A DNA stretch of 55,440 bases from Sulfurospirillum sp. SCADC (GCF_000743525.1 NZ_JQGK01000019.1:1-55440), one strand, 5' to 3'. Positions 29,605 to 39,902 are shown, numbered from the stretch's first letter. Notes: generated by a model not told the origin, from the letters alone. A program made the numbers and translations.

Positions 29605-29703
29605 TTACTTCTCTTTTTTAAAGAGGACGGTTATCAATCCTCCTACTCCTACAATAACGACGATAATTAAAAATCCAAGTTGAAAAAGATCAAGCATTGC
29701 CAT
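29605..29703 (-). CDS. Single-span membrane peptide, 32 residues
   Basis: Reads [20 protein letters not shown] then [12 protein letters not shown]: one long hydrophobic span with a Gly-rich centre and a basic tail, so N-out/C-in is likely. ATG 29703 has a strong AAGGAG at 7-nt spacing, lying inside the end of rlmN, which it overlaps by 14 nt. It ends just before a TACATGTA copy (29591) and a 13-bp terminator hairpin. I do not recognise a family. The binding site, coupling to rlmN and clean membrane design argue for a real gene. Confidence 0.65.
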   Translation of the reverse strand: MAMLDLFQLGFLIIVVIVGVGGLITVLFKKEK

Positions 29704-30766
29704 TTTTTTGCTCCTTATCTTTTAATTGACCACAGGCAGCGCTAATATCTAATCCTTTGGATTGGCGAATCGTACAGAGTACACCATGGTCGACAAGGTA
29801 CTGTTGAAAGGCAATCATATCTTTCTCGGATGGTCGTCCAAATTCACTTCCAAGATGTGGGTTAAAATAGATGAGATTAACTTTCGATTTTATGCCATGT
29901 AGGAGCTTCACCAGCTTCTTTGCGCTCTTTTGGTCATCGTTTACCCCTTTCATCACTAAGTATTCAAACATGACGCGTTTACGTGCGTCTATGGGGAATG
30001 CTTTAACCGCGTTGATGATGGACTCAATATTATAGGCTTTATTGATTGGCATTAGTTTTTGTCTTAGATCATCATCCACGGCATGAAGCGAGATAGCTAA
30101 CAGTACGCCTAAATCCATCAAGCCAAGTTTTTCGATTTGGGTACTCAGTCCACTGGTCGAAATGGTTTGCCTACGAGGGGAGATAGATAGACCATCAAGA
30201 TCGTTAAAAATACGCACCGCTTTGCTCACGTTAGTAAGGTTGTCTAGTGGTTCACCCATTCCCATATAAACAATGTTGACACGTCTGTTTTCGGCTATAG
30301 CGTTATCTCTTTTAATCATTAAAATTTGAGATGTTATTTCACCAGCGGTTAGATTGCGTTTAAAGCCACTTTTCCCTGTAAGGCAAAAGGCACAGCCTAT
30401 TTTGCATCCGACTTGCGAAGAAATGCAAATGGTGTAGCGTGTATGGTGAAGTAATTTTCCCTCTTCATCCGTTTGCTCTTGCTTCGTGGGTAAAAGAACA
30501 GATTCTACAGTATTTCCATCTTTAAGTGAAAAGAGATACTTCTTACTTCCATCCCTGCTCTCTTCAACTTTTGCGATTGTGAGTGGATCAAGATAGTACG
30601 TTGCGTTGAGTTGCTCTTTAAGCTCTTTGGGTAGATTTTTCATCTCATCAAAAGAAGTAACATATTTTTGATACAGCCATTGATAAATTTGCTTCGCTCT
30701 AAAAGCAGGTTTTATAACTTCCGATAACTCTTCTTTAGAAAGGTCGAATATATTTTGTTTTTCCAT
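29690..30766 (-). CDS. rlmN: Dual-specificity RNA methyltransferase RlmN
   Basis: 358 residues. A radical SAM enzyme that methylates C2 of A2503 in 23S rRNA and A37 in some tRNAs. The cluster motif is C121xxxC125xxC128 (CKIGCAFC), with MGMGEPLDN after it and the second catalytic Cys near the C-terminus (SAACGQLKD). A short N-terminal RNA-binding domain precedes ([13 protein letters not shown]). The 3' end overlaps the start of a small membrane peptide. Confidence 0.96.
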   Translation of the reverse strand: MEKQNIFDLSKEELSEVIKPAFRAKQIYQWLYQKYVTSFDEMKNLPKELKEQLNATYYLDPLTIAKVEESRDGSKKYLFSLKDGNTVESVLLPTKQEQTDEEGKLLHHTRYTICISSQVGCKIGCAFCLTGKSGFKRNLTAGEITSQILMIKRDNAIAENRRVNIVYMGMGEPLDNLTNVSKAVRIFNDLDGLSISPRRQTISTSGLSTQIEKLGLMDLGVLLAISLHAVDDDLRQKLMPINKAYNIESIINAVKAFPIDARKRVMFEYLVMKGVNDDQKSAKKLVKLLHGIKSKVNLIYFNPHLGSEFGRPSEKDMIAFQQYLVDHGVLCTIRQSKGLDISAACGQLKDKEQKNGNA

Positions 30767-30895
30767 AATACCTCAAATTTTTTATTTTAGTTCTTTCTGA
30801 ACTTTGAACACGCATTTGAAGTAAGCTTCCAATGCTACGCTAACGCTTAGTTTTCTTCGGCAGAAAGCCCAAGTATGTCGTGCTTAGATCTTGTT

Positions 30896-31444
30896 TTACA
30901 AGATGCACATTTTTTTTACATGTAAAGTAATGAATGCTTTTGCTTTCGCATGGTTTTTCATAAAATCACGGTGCGCATTTTGGTCGCAATAGTTTGTAAT
31001 AACAAAAAATCCAGAACAAGGAATTTTGAATTGGTTAGCGACACTGACAATTGAAAAGAACTCCATATTCTCTAACTCAATATTTTTTTGAACCATTTTA
31101 CGAGCTAATGTTGGATCGGTTGTAATGTAATTACTGGAATTGATAATAGGGGACGGATGATTTGTTCCACGTGAAACATAGATATTCTCTGCTTCAATTT
31201 GGTTTTCTAAAGGAGTGTAACACTGATTTTGTAAATAGCCAAGTTCAATATTGGCCGCACGATGGCTGTAAATAAGTTCAAGTGGCTGATGGTTTCCATA
31301 ACTTCCTGCAGTACCTACAAAAAACAAAAAAGCAGGTTTTTCTTCAAGAACAAGTTTCGTAAGGTTAATGGCACTCTCTATTAGTCCAACGCCAATAGGC
31401 CTTGCAAAATCAAATGTTTCATTTCGCCCAGCGCAGAGAATCAT
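30896..31444 (-). CDS. Nucleoside phosphorylase-like protein (PNP/UDP superfamily)
   Basis: 182 residues. FVGTAGSYG (41-49) and [20 protein letters not shown] match the phosphate-binding and nucleoside-binding parts of the PNP/MTAN fold. It is shorter than classical PNPs (230-290), so catalytic status is uncertain; it could be a purine nucleoside phosphorylase or futalosine/MTA nucleosidase-like. Its ATG overlaps the hisF stop (ATGA). The palindrome encodes LHVKK in its last codons. A 7-bp hairpin (30888-30904) spans the stop codon. Confidence 0.75.
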   Translation of the reverse strand: MILCAGRNETFDFARPIGVGLIESAINLTKLVLEEKPAFLFFVGTAGSYGNHQPLELIYSHRAANIELGYLQNQCYTPLENQIEAENIYVSRGTNHPSPIINSSNYITTDPTLARKMVQKNIELENMEFFSIVSVANQFKIPCSGFFVITNYCDQNAHRDFMKNHAKAKAFITLHVKKMCIL

Positions 31445-32199
31445 AACCGTACTGCAATCCCCTCATTTCTGAGGTAACGTTTAAGATCCATAATATCAAT
31501 CTCTTTAAAGTGAAATATAGAAGCAGCGAGCGCTGCATCAGCACCATTTAAAAACGCATCTTTGATATGTTCCATCGTCCCTGCACCACCACTGGCAATC
31601 ACAGGAATATCAAGCATCGCACTCATTTGTGATGTGAGTGGAATGTCATAACCATTTTTTGCACCATCACAATCCATGGAGGTTAAGAGTATCTCACCTG
31701 CTCCCCTCTCTTGAGCCTCTTTCGCCCAAGCAAGCGCATCAAGACCTGTATCGATTCTTCCTCCATTGATGAAGACATGCCACGAATCACCTGTGCGCTT
31801 AGCATCAATCGCTACAACAATACATTGAGACCCAAATCGTTTAGACGATTCATCTATAAAATGAGGATTAGCAATGGCTGGAGAGTTAATACTGACTTTA
31901 TCACAGCCTACATGTAAAAGGCTGTAAATATCATCCAGTGTTCGTATCCCTCCACCAACGGTCAGGGGGATAAAAACTTCGCGCGCGACTTTTTCAACAA
32001 TATCAACAATTGTCCCACGACCTTCATGACTCGCTGTAATATCCAAAAATGTGAGCTCATCTGCACCTTCTTCATTGTAGCGTTTGGCTATTTCAATAGG
32101 ATCACCTGCATCTTTGAGTCCAACAAAATTAACACCCTTAACAACGCGTCCATTTTTGACATCAAGGCAAGGGATAATACGCTTAGCAAAATGCTCCAT
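31441..32199 (-). CDS. hisF: Imidazole glycerol phosphate synthase, cyclase subunit
   Basis: 252 residues. A TIM-barrel that joins PRFAR with ammonia from HisH in histidine synthesis. [19 protein letters not shown] (7-25) holds the first catalytic Asp, and [12 protein letters not shown] the second. The phosphate loops VGGGIR and ASGGAG are visible. I start at ATG 32199; a longer frame to 32232 adds residues unlike HisF. No other his gene is in the window. Confidence 0.95.
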   Translation of the reverse strand: MEHFAKRIIPCLDVKNGRVVKGVNFVGLKDAGDPIEIAKRYNEEGADELTFLDITASHEGRGTIVDIVEKVAREVFIPLTVGGGIRTLDDIYSLLHVGCDKVSINSPAIANPHFIDESSKRFGSQCIVVAIDAKRTGDSWHVFINGGRIDTGLDALAWAKEAQERGAGEILLTSMDCDGAKNGYDIPLTSQMSAMLDIPVIASGGAGTMEHIKDAFLNGADAALAASIFHFKEIDIMDLKRYLRNEGIAVRL

Positions 32200-32346
32200 A
32201 AGACTCTCTTTTCTAGGTAAATATAGGCACAAATGATAGCGAAAGAATTAAAAAAAACTTCTGAATACTAAGATTAATTAAGACTATAACTCTTTTATAA
32301 GTAAAAGTTAGTTACAATTGGCTAAATTTTAAAAACAGGGTACAAA

Positions 32347-33192
32347 TTGATAGAGGCAAAAAAAAAATTTGGCCAAAATTTTTTAAAAGATAGTAGTGTT
32401 TTAAGTAAAATCATCCAAGCGATGCCCCGAAACGATCAAAAACTCGTTGAAATAGGGCCTGGCTTAGGTGATTTGACGCAAGAACTGCTGAAGGTTAAGC
32501 CTTTAGTAGCATACGAGGTCGATGAAGACTTGTGCGTTTATTTGAGAAAGAAATTCTCAAAAGAGATAGATCAGGGGAGTCTGACATTGGTCCACGCCAA
32601 TGTTTTAAACCAATACGAAAAAGGGTCATTGCTCAACGAGCCCTATGATTTGGTGGCGAATTTACCCTATTATATTGCGACAACCATTATTTTGGAAGCT
32701 TTAGAAGATCCTTATTGTAAATCAATGGAGGTGATGGTTCAAAAAGAGGTTGCAGAGAAATTTGCAGCAGCTCCCAAAACCAAAGAGTTTACTTCTTTAG
32801 CGATTTTAACCCAAAGTATTGGTACTGCAAAATTACTTTTTGATGTGGATCCAACATCGTTTGATCCACAACCTAAAGTCGTCTCTTCTATTCTCAAAAT
32901 TGATAAACACAAAGAGTTTGTTGAAGGAGCCTTTTCGGGTATTTTTGAAACCAAAGAGCAATTGCAAAAATTTAAAAAATATTTGCGCTGTTCTTTTCAA
33001 AGTCCACGAAAAACTTGGTTGAAAAATATTTCTTCCGAGTTTGATAAGCAGTCTGTGCACGATTTGATGCAGATGTTTGATCTTCCAATAACGATTCGTC
33101 CCCATGAAATAAGCGTCTTGTCTCATCATCTACTATTTAAACATTTAAGGTTGAATGATGCAAGAAAACGAAGTAACGCAACAACAGAATAA
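32347..33192 (+). CDS. rsmA: 16S rRNA dimethyladenosine transferase
   Basis: 281 residues. It dimethylates A1518 and A1519 in helix 45 of 16S rRNA. KKFGQNFLKD (6-15), SAM motif EIGPGLGDLTQ (36-46) and the catalytic NLPYYIAT are all present. The start is TTG at 32347 with CAGGG at 6-7 nt spacing. It leads a seven-gene co-directional run to 40177, and its 3' end overlaps rnj by 35 nt. The stretch upstream to hisF is divergent, 147 bp and AT-rich. Confidence 0.95.
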   Translation: MIEAKKKFGQNFLKDSSVLSKIIQAMPRNDQKLVEIGPGLGDLTQELLKVKPLVAYEVDEDLCVYLRKKFSKEIDQGSLTLVHANVLNQYEKGSLLNEPYDLVANLPYYIATTIILEALEDPYCKSMEVMVQKEVAEKFAAAPKTKEFTSLAILTQSIGTAKLLFDVDPTSFDPQPKVVSSILKIDKHKEFVEGAFSGIFETKEQLQKFKKYLRCSFQSPRKTWLKNISSEFDKQSVHDLMQMFDLPITIRPHEISVLSHHLLFKHLRLNDARKRSNATTE

Positions 33193-35173
33193 CAGTAACG
33201 AGAAGCCTAGAGAAACGACTCTAAAACCCTCAGGACACTCTAAACAAACGCACCACCACACTAACAGAAATCAGGTGAACGCTAACCCAAACTCAAACTC
33301 AAACACAAACACAAATGCACCCAAAGATGCTTCTGGTGAGCCTAGTGAGAAAAAACCACGCAATAATAGAAGACGCAAAAGCAATAAACCTTCAACAGCA
33401 GCGTCTATTGAAGGAAATGAGCCTTGGCAACGAGATATGAAAAAGGCGATTGAAGCCAATCAAAAAATGCACAAAGAGAGATTAAATCGCTCAAATTTGC
33501 TTGACCAAACTTCTAAAGGAAAGATCAAAATTACGCCTCTTGGCGGATTAGGTGAAATCGGCGGAAACATCTGCGTTTTTGAGACTGAGACATCAGCCAT
33601 TGTCCTTGATGTTGGTATGAGTTTCCCCAGTGAAGATATGCACGGTGTAGATATCTTAATACCCGATTTTAGTTATCTGCGCCAAATTAAGAAAAAAATA
33701 GCAGGAATTATTATTTCACATGCCCATGAAGATCATATTGGTGCACTGGCTTATTTATTTAAAGAGATGCAATTTCCACTTTATGCGACGCCATTGCCTC
33801 TGGGCATGATCGCCAATAAATTTGACGAACACGGTCTTAAAGCGCACAAAAAGTATTTTAGACCGGTTGAAAAACGCAAAATCTATAAAATTGGTGAGTT
33901 TGAAATCGAGTGGATTCACATTACACACTCCATTATTGACGCTTCTTCTCTTGCGATTACCACAGAGGCTGGAACCATCATTCATACGGGTGATTTTAAG
34001 ATCGATCATACCCCCATTGATGGGTTTGTCACGGATCTTAACCGCTTTGCTGCATACGGTGAAAAAGGGGTTCTTTGTTTGATGAGTGATAGTACCAACT
34101 CTTATAAAGAGGGCATTACGCGTAGTGAGAGTACCGTTGGAAAAACATTTGATTCTCTCTTTTCCAAGGCAAAAGGTCGCGTGATTATGTCCACCTTCTC
34201 TTCCAATATTCACAGAGTTTATCAAGCGATTGATTACGGTTTAAAATACGGTAGAAAAGTCTCTGTTATTGGTCGCTCCATGGAGCGAAATCTCTTTACG
34301 GCGATTGATCTTGGATATATAGAATTGGATAAAAGTATCTTTATTGATCCACATGAGGTCAATAAATACCCTGATAAAGATGTCTTGATTGTTACCACTG
34401 GAAGCCAAGGTGAGACAATGAGTGCACTGTACCGAATGGCTACGGATGAACATCGACATGTTAAAATTAAGCCAACCGATCAGATCATTATCTCTGCAAA
34501 AGCGATCCCAGGCAACGAAGGCAGTGTTTCAAAGGTTCTTAACTTTTTACTCAAAAGTGGGGCTAATGTAGCGTATCAAGATTTCAGTGAGATACACGTG
34601 AGTGGGCATGCTGCGCAAGAGGAACAAAAGCTTATTTTACGTCTGGTTAAGCCACGCTTTTTCCTTCCTGTTCATGGTGAATACAATCACATCACGAAGC
34701 ATAAAGAGACAGCGATGCAATGTGGTATTCCAGAGCGCAATATCGTACTGATGAGCGATGGTGATCAAGTTGAAGTGAGTGCAAAGTACATCAAAAAGAT
34801 TAAAACCGTTAAAACAGGCAAAGTGTTTATTGACAATCAAATTAATGAACAGATCGCGGATGATGTTGTGATTGATCGTCAAAAATTAGCTGATTCTGGT
34901 TTGGTTATGTTAGTGGTTCAGATCGATAAGAGTGATCATAAACTGATTTCTAAGCCAAAAATTATTAGCTATGGGTTGGTTCCTGATCGAGATGATAAAG
35001 CGTTTTCCATTGAAATGGAAGGTGTGATTGATCAGTTTATTGTGAATGCTAAAAAAGAGCTACTTGAAAATACACGCGCCCTTGAAAATGAAGTACGTCA
35101 AGTGGTGCGCAAACATATTTACAGACAGATGAAAAAATACCCAACGATCGTTCCAACGATCTTTATGATGTAG
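33158..35173 (+). CDS. rnj: Ribonuclease J
   Basis: 671 residues. A metallo-beta-lactamase/beta-CASP exo- and endoribonuclease, the main mRNA decay enzyme in this phylum. The first 100 or so residues are a low-complexity basic, Asn-rich leader, resembling the extension of Helicobacter RNase J. The catalytic domain has H188-A-H-E-D-H193 in ISHAHEDHIGAL, and beta-CASP motifs GSQGE, AKAIPGNE and VHGEYNH. ATG 33158 has AAGG at 7-nt spacing; the adjacent ATG 33155 is also possible. It begins inside rsmA. Confidence 0.94.
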   Translation: MQENEVTQQQNNSNEKPRETTLKPSGHSKQTHHHTNRNQVNANPNSNSNTNTNAPKDASGEPSEKKPRNNRRRKSNKPSTAASIEGNEPWQRDMKKAIEANQKMHKERLNRSNLLDQTSKGKIKITPLGGLGEIGGNICVFETETSAIVLDVGMSFPSEDMHGVDILIPDFSYLRQIKKKIAGIIISHAHEDHIGALAYLFKEMQFPLYATPLPLGMIANKFDEHGLKAHKKYFRPVEKRKIYKIGEFEIEWIHITHSIIDASSLAITTEAGTIIHTGDFKIDHTPIDGFVTDLNRFAAYGEKGVLCLMSDSTNSYKEGITRSESTVGKTFDSLFSKAKGRVIMSTFSSNIHRVYQAIDYGLKYGRKVSVIGRSMERNLFTAIDLGYIELDKSIFIDPHEVNKYPDKDVLIVTTGSQGETMSALYRMATDEHRHVKIKPTDQIIISAKAIPGNEGSVSKVLNFLLKSGANVAYQDFSEIHVSGHAAQEEQKLILRLVKPRFFLPVHGEYNHITKHKETAMQCGIPERNIVLMSDGDQVEVSAKYIKKIKTVKTGKVFIDNQINEQIADDVVIDRQKLADSGLVMLVVQIDKSDHKLISKPKIISYGLVPDRDDKAFSIEMEGVIDQFIVNAKKELLENTRALENEVRQVVRKHIYRQMKKYPTIVPTIFMM

Positions 35174-35181
35174 GAAAGCAC

Positions 35182-36147
35182 ATGCAAGATTTTAAAGCAA
35201 TAGCGAAAGAAGTATTGGAGCTTGAAGCAAAAGAGCTACTCAGTGCTGCTGAAATGATTGGTAAAGAGATGAGTGAAGCAACAAATTTAATTGCGAACAT
35301 CAAAGGCAAACTGATTGTGACCGGTGTAGGTAAAAGTGGACTGATTGGTGCTAAAATTGCTGCAACGCTTGCCAGTACAGGAACCAGTAGCTTTTTCCTC
35401 CATCCTACCGAAGCGATGCACGGTGATCTTGGCATGGTTGGCAAAGACGATGCGGTGCTCGCGATTAGTTACAGTGGTGAGAGTGAAGAGCTGATCAAGA
35501 TATTACCTCACATCAAGCGTTTTGAGATTCCTCTTATCGGAATGGCACGCTCATGTGACTCTTCCCTTGGGCGTTACAGCGACATTTTTATCCCTTTACA
35601 TGTAGAAAAAGAGGCATGTCCTCTTGATGCAGCACCTACGTGCTCAACAACACTCACGCTTGCATTGGGTGACGCGTTAGCAGTTTGTTTGATGAAGAAG
35701 AAAAACTTTCAAAAAGAGGATTTTGCATCCTTTCATCCAGGAGGAAGTTTAGGTAAGCGCCTGTTTGTTAAAGTAAAAGACTTAATGCTAATAGAGGACC
35801 TTCCGATCGCACACGAGACAACGAGGCTTAAAGATGCCATCATCACGATGAGCGAAGGCAGACTGGGCAATGTTCTCATAACCGATAAAGATAACAAATT
35901 GTTAGCCATCTTAAGCGACGGAGATTTACGTAGAGCATTGATGCGAGATGATTTTAACATGGATGCAACGGCATACGAGTATGCTTCTAAAAATCCAAAA
36001 AAACTAGATGACGAGACGCTTTTAGCCAGTGAGGCATTAGCTTTCATTGAACAACACAAAATACAACTTTTAGCCATTACCGATACAGATGGCGTGCTAA
36101 AAGGGGTATTACATATCCACCACTTAGTGGAAGCAGGAATAAAATAA
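35182..36147 (+). CDS. kdsD: KpsF/GutQ-family arabinose-5-phosphate isomerase
   Basis: 321 residues. A SIS domain (VTGVGKSGLIGAKIAATLASTG, SYSGESEEL) followed by two CBS domains (about 200-321). It converts ribulose-5-P to arabinose-5-P for Kdo and lipopolysaccharide. The active-site-like DAAPTCSTTLTLALGDALA and HPGGSLGKRL strings match the family. It lies 8 nt after rnj and 1 nt before the pseudouridine synthase. A palindrome copy encodes IPLHVEKE. Confidence 0.92.
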   Translation: MQDFKAIAKEVLELEAKELLSAAEMIGKEMSEATNLIANIKGKLIVTGVGKSGLIGAKIAATLASTGTSSFFLHPTEAMHGDLGMVGKDDAVLAISYSGESEELIKILPHIKRFEIPLIGMARSCDSSLGRYSDIFIPLHVEKEACPLDAAPTCSTTLTLALGDALAVCLMKKKNFQKEDFASFHPGGSLGKRLFVKVKDLMLIEDLPIAHETTRLKDAIITMSEGRLGNVLITDKDNKLLAILSDGDLRRALMRDDFNMDATAYEYASKNPKKLDDETLLASEALAFIEQHKIQLLAITDTDGVLKGVLHIHHLVEAGIK

Positions 36148-36148
36148 T

Positions 36149-36958
36149 ATGGAATTAATGAGACTCAATAAAATGATTTCGCACAACACGCACTACTCAA
36201 GGCGTGAGGCGGATGAACTCATCAAGGCAGGGAATGTCAAAGTCGATGGTGTCGTTGTACAAGATCTCTCAACACAGGTGAGTTTTAAAAATAAGATCGA
36301 ACTGGGTGGTAGAGCCCTTTTTGAAAAACACGGTTATTCTGTGATTGCGTATCACAAACAAAAAGGTGAGTTAGTGAGCAAAAAAGATGATCGTGGTCGT
36401 AAGACCATATACGATACATTACCACCACAATTTGGACATTATCTCAGTGTAGGAAGACTCGATTTTGCGAGCGAAGGGTTATTACTTTTGTGCGATTCCC
36501 CCTCTGTTGTTTCGGCATTAATGCATGGTGATTTAGAACGTGTTTATTATGTGAAAATCAATGGGATGATTACCCCTGCGATGGAAAAAGCGATGCAAGA
36601 AGGTCTTTATCTTGAAGATGCCCGTAAGGGTGGACATTCGCACAGTGAAATTCATTCTATGGATTTTGCACCATTTCTCTCGTACCGCATTATTAAAAAC
36701 AGCCCAACATTCTCAACGATTAAAGTGATGATTAACGAAGGTAAAAACAGAGAGCTTAGACGCTTTTTTGGCTATTTTGATGTTGATGTTGTGGATCTCA
36801 AACGCGTGAGCTATGGCAAAATCGATTTAGGCATGCTCAAACCTGGGAAACATCGTTATTTCACGGGGAGTGAATACTCAGCGCTGAGGGACTATCTTGA
36901 GTATATGAAAAAAGGTAAAGAGAAAGTCAACGAGATTGAAGAGGATGATGATCAATAA
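36149..36958 (+). CDS. rluB: RsuA/RluB-family pseudouridine synthase
   Basis: 269 residues. An N-terminal S4 domain (RLNKMISHNTHYSRREADELIKAGNVKVDG) and a catalytic domain with GRLDFASEGLLLLCDS (catalytic Asp) and EGKNRELRRFF. It modifies 23S rRNA, probably the 2605 region, by analogy with RluB; RluE/RluF types cannot be excluded. ATG 36149 is taken, with AGGA about 10 nt upstream; ATG 36158 is an alternative. Its acidic tail EIEEDDDQ overlaps the next gene. Confidence 0.85.
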   Translation: MELMRLNKMISHNTHYSRREADELIKAGNVKVDGVVVQDLSTQVSFKNKIELGGRALFEKHGYSVIAYHKQKGELVSKKDDRGRKTIYDTLPPQFGHYLSVGRLDFASEGLLLLCDSPSVVSALMHGDLERVYYVKINGMITPAMEKAMQEGLYLEDARKGGHSHSEIHSMDFAPFLSYRIIKNSPTFSTIKVMINEGKNRELRRFFGYFDVDVVDLKRVSYGKIDLGMLKPGKHRYFTGSEYSALRDYLEYMKKGKEKVNEIEEDDDQ

Positions 36959-38150
36959 CTTCGCTCTCTTCTTTCGTCCTCAAGCGATTGAAGATTTAGC
37001 CGGGCAAAAACATCTTAGTGGTGAACGTAGCCCTTTTCGTAAGCTTCTTAAATCTGGTTCCATGAGCCATTCGCTTTTCTTTGGTCCTGCTGGTGTGGGA
37101 AAAACAACGTTAGCCCGTATTGTGGCTAACGAGTTAGGACTTCCTTTTTACGAATTAGATGCGACGAGTGTTAAAGTCGAAGAGATTCGCAAGATCCTTT
37201 CACAACACCGTGGAGCGCTTCAAAAACCACTTATTTTCATCGACGAGATTCATCGTCTCTCTAAAACCCAACAAGAAGTACTCTTACTTCCTATGGAAAA
37301 TCATGAAGCAATTGTCATTGGTGCATCAACCGAAAACCCCTACTTTGTTCTTAGTTCTGGCATACGCTCGCGCATGATGCTCTTTGAATTTTATCCGCTT
37401 GAAGAGGGTGATCTCAAAGCTATTATCGAACATGTTCGTGAAAAAGTTACGTTTGAGATTGATGATGATGCTATAGCATATTTAATCAGTTCAAGTGCAG
37501 GTGACAGTAGGGCACTCTTGAATTTACTCGAATTTGCGCTCAAAGTAGATTTACATGTAACGCTTGAAACCCTTAAAATGCTGCGCCCTAGTGCGCTTAA
37601 AGATGGTGTAAGCTCCGATAACACACACTATAACTTAATCAGCGCGATGATTAAAAGTGTGAGAGGCTCTGATGTAGATGCTGCGCTTTATTATCTTGCG
37701 CGTTTGATTGATGGCGGAGAGAGTCCTGATTTCATCGCTAGACGGCTTGTTATCCTTGCAAGTGAAGATATTGGCAATGCCAATCCGAACGCGCTTAATT
37801 TGGCTTCTAGTACGCTTACCAGCGTGAGTAAGATTGGTTATCCTGAAGCGCGTATCATTTTATCGCAATGTCTGATTTATCTAGCGTGTAGCCCCAAGTC
37901 TAACAGTGCTTATATGGCAATCAATAATGCGTTAGCCTACGTCAAAAATGAAAAAGCTCTCAAAGTTCCAGCACATCTTAAAAGTCCTTCTCCCAAAGGG
38001 TATCTCTATCCGCATGATTTTGGTGGCTGGGTAGAACAAAACTATTTGGAAAAGCCTCTTCATTTTTATGATAATTTGCCGATAGGGTATGAGAAAACGC
38101 TTTCTGAGTGGCTTGTGAAAATTAAGACAAAAGATACAAAACAATCATAA
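36948..38150 (+). CDS. rarA: Replication-associated recombination protein A (AAA+ ATPase)
   Basis: 400 residues. Walker A GPAGVGKTTLA (46-56), Walker B IFIDEIHRL, sensor 1 GASTENP and the C-terminal tetramerisation part SAMIKSVRGSDVDAALYYLARLIDGGE with PHDFGGWVEQ are typical of RarA/MgsA. It acts at stalled replication forks. ATG 36948 is the best start (GAGG just before); it overlaps the rluB-like gene by 11 nt. A palindrome copy reads VDLHVTLE. Confidence 0.92.
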   Translation: MINNFALFFRPQAIEDLAGQKHLSGERSPFRKLLKSGSMSHSLFFGPAGVGKTTLARIVANELGLPFYELDATSVKVEEIRKILSQHRGALQKPLIFIDEIHRLSKTQQEVLLLPMENHEAIVIGASTENPYFVLSSGIRSRMMLFEFYPLEEGDLKAIIEHVREKVTFEIDDDAIAYLISSSAGDSRALLNLLEFALKVDLHVTLETLKMLRPSALKDGVSSDNTHYNLISAMIKSVRGSDVDAALYYLARLIDGGESPDFIARRLVILASEDIGNANPNALNLASSTLTSVSKIGYPEARIILSQCLIYLACSPKSNSAYMAINNALAYVKNEKALKVPAHLKSPSPKGYLYPHDFGGWVEQNYLEKPLHFYDNLPIGYEKTLSEWLVKIKTKDTKQS

Positions 38151-38192
38151 AAAGGCACGGACTATGATAGTGTGTGGCATAAAGGTGTTTTA

Positions 38193-39902
38193 ATGGACAT
38201 TTCAACGACGTCACTGCTTGCCAATCAGCTCCAAACGCTCGATCCAAAAGCGACAGCCAAAGAGAATGCCACAAAGATTATCCAAGACACTGCGAATATT
38301 CCCTTATCGCTTACCGCTCAAAAAAGCACCACAACGCCGAGTAATGCACAAGAGGTCATTGGTCAACTGCTTGGATCTGCTGTGAGTGAAGCCAAATCGA
38401 AAAGTACCATTTTTGAGATTTTACAAAACAATCAACTTTTTAAAAATATGGGAAATTTTGCCGAAGACATTAAAAATCTAAGCTCTATTGTTAAAATGGA
38501 TTCAACCATCGCGCAACCTTTGGCGCTTTTACAGATTTTTTCTAAGAGCATCGATCAGATTGATACTAAGATACTCCAAACACAAGTACAAAACTCAGGT
38601 GTTTTTTTTGAATCAAAGTTGGCGAACATTGTGACTCAAAAAGGGGTGCAGGAGAGCATTCAAACACTTCTCTCTGAGCTTCAAACCCATCTTGAGGGAA
38701 CCAGTAAAGCCATTTCTCCCCTTGCAAAAGAGATAACAACCATTATGGATCGTCTGAATACGTCACAGGATCTCTCCTCTAAAGAAGCGCAAACAAGCCT
38801 GAAAAGTCTGTTGGATCTTTTTCGCCAAAGTGTAAAGCAAGAAATTGCAGGTGAAGGGGTTGCAACATTTAAAAGTGTTTATCAAAACGTTCAAAAACTT
38901 AATTATGCGATTGCTCAGATGGATTTAATCCATTCTAAAGTCGAGAATTATGCTACCAATATGAAAGTGGAAGAGCATTTCACAACCCAAGTGAAAGTTC
39001 TTTTAGAGATGCTCAAAGAAAACCTTGGGGCATTGCAACTGGATGAATTGCAGCCTCAAATCGATCAACTCCTCAAAAAAGAGACCCTTTTAAAAGAGCC
39101 TTCCACGGAGGCAGCCCCTTTACCTTTAACCGAAGGCTTAGAAGAGGTCATTTTAGCTACAAAAACAGTGCAAGAGAGCAAAAGTTCAATGCCTCCTGAA
39201 ACCGTGGAAGAAGCGCTCCAAATGGTGGCAAATCGCATTAAACAACAGATTGAAATCTTAGACAGTAAAACAGTTCAGCAAGCAGATTTTCTTGATAAAA
39301 GTAGTGCATTAGAACAAAAGATTCATGCGCTGATTAAACCAGAGCTTTTTGTGGGCAAAACGATTGCTCAAAAACTCTCACTTGATCCTACAGATGTGGA
39401 GTTGCTGAGTGATATGAAAGGCGTTTTAACGAAACTGAGCGATCATCTTCAAGCATCGGGGCAAAACAAAGAAGCCCTAGAGATTACCAATCGCCTGCTA
39501 ACGCAAATCGAGTACCATCAGTTAGTCTCTTACGTGAGTAGTTCGACGCACCTGTATATTCCTTTTAGTTGGGATGGGCTCAAAGGTGGTTCCATGATGA
39601 TGAAGCAAAGCAGTGATGAGAAGTTTCATTGCCAAATTGATCTGGATCTTGAATCCTATGGCAAGCTTAATATGATGCTGGTGCTTTCAGGTGAGAAGTA
39701 TATTGACATTACCATTGCATCGCAGAAAAAAGAGTTGGGAGAGAAGATTACACAGCAACTTACGAAACTCAAACGCGCGCTCAATGAGGTGGGACTTATT
39801 ACAGGAACGGTGAAAATGTTGGAGTATAAAGATGTTAGTGTTGTCAAAAACGACTATTTTAGCGGTGAAAAACTTCAATTTGGGATTAATATAAAAATAT
39901 GA
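38193..39902 (+). CDS. FliK-like protein with C-terminal hook-length-control domain
   Basis: 569 residues. A long Gln/Ser/Thr/Lys-rich, mostly helical N-terminal part (about 1-430) with low complexity is followed by a compact C-terminal domain (about 440-569). That domain includes YIPFSWDGLKGGSMMMK, CQIDLDLESYGKLNMMLVLSG and KLKRALNEVGLITG, like the Flg_hook domain of FliK. ATG 38193 has AAAGGTG in front; an upstream GTG does not. Its stop overlaps flhX (ATGA). Pairing with an FlhB-tail protein strongly suggests a role in flagellar export switching. Whether it is the main FliK or a paralogue is not decidable here. Confidence 0.72.
   Translation: MDISTTSLLANQLQTLDPKATAKENATKIIQDTANIPLSLTAQKSTTTPSNAQEVIGQLLGSAVSEAKSKSTIFEILQNNQLFKNMGNFAEDIKNLSSIVKMDSTIAQPLALLQIFSKSIDQIDTKILQTQVQNSGVFFESKLANIVTQKGVQESIQTLLSELQTHLEGTSKAISPLAKEITTIMDRLNTSQDLSSKEAQTSLKSLLDLFRQSVKQEIAGEGVATFKSVYQNVQKLNYAIAQMDLIHSKVENYATNMKVEEHFTTQVKVLLEMLKENLGALQLDELQPQIDQLLKKETLLKEPSTEAAPLPLTEGLEEVILATKTVQESKSSMPPETVEEALQMVANRIKQQIEILDSKTVQQADFLDKSSALEQKIHALIKPELFVGKTIAQKLSLDPTDVELLSDMKGVLTKLSDHLQASGQNKEALEITNRLLTQIEYHQLVSYVSSSTHLYIPFSWDGLKGGSMMMKQSSDEKFHCQIDLDLESYGKLNMMLVLSGEKYIDITIASQKKELGEKITQQLTKLKRALNEVGLITGTVKMLEYKDVSVVKNDYFSGEKLQFGINIKI

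Noticed and set aside
33158-33460. RNase J Asn-rich leader as a separate gene or tandem repeat array
   Set aside because: The low-complexity stretch is in frame with RNase J and similar leaders are known in Helicobacter; the short CAAACTC/CAAACAC runs are codon repeats.
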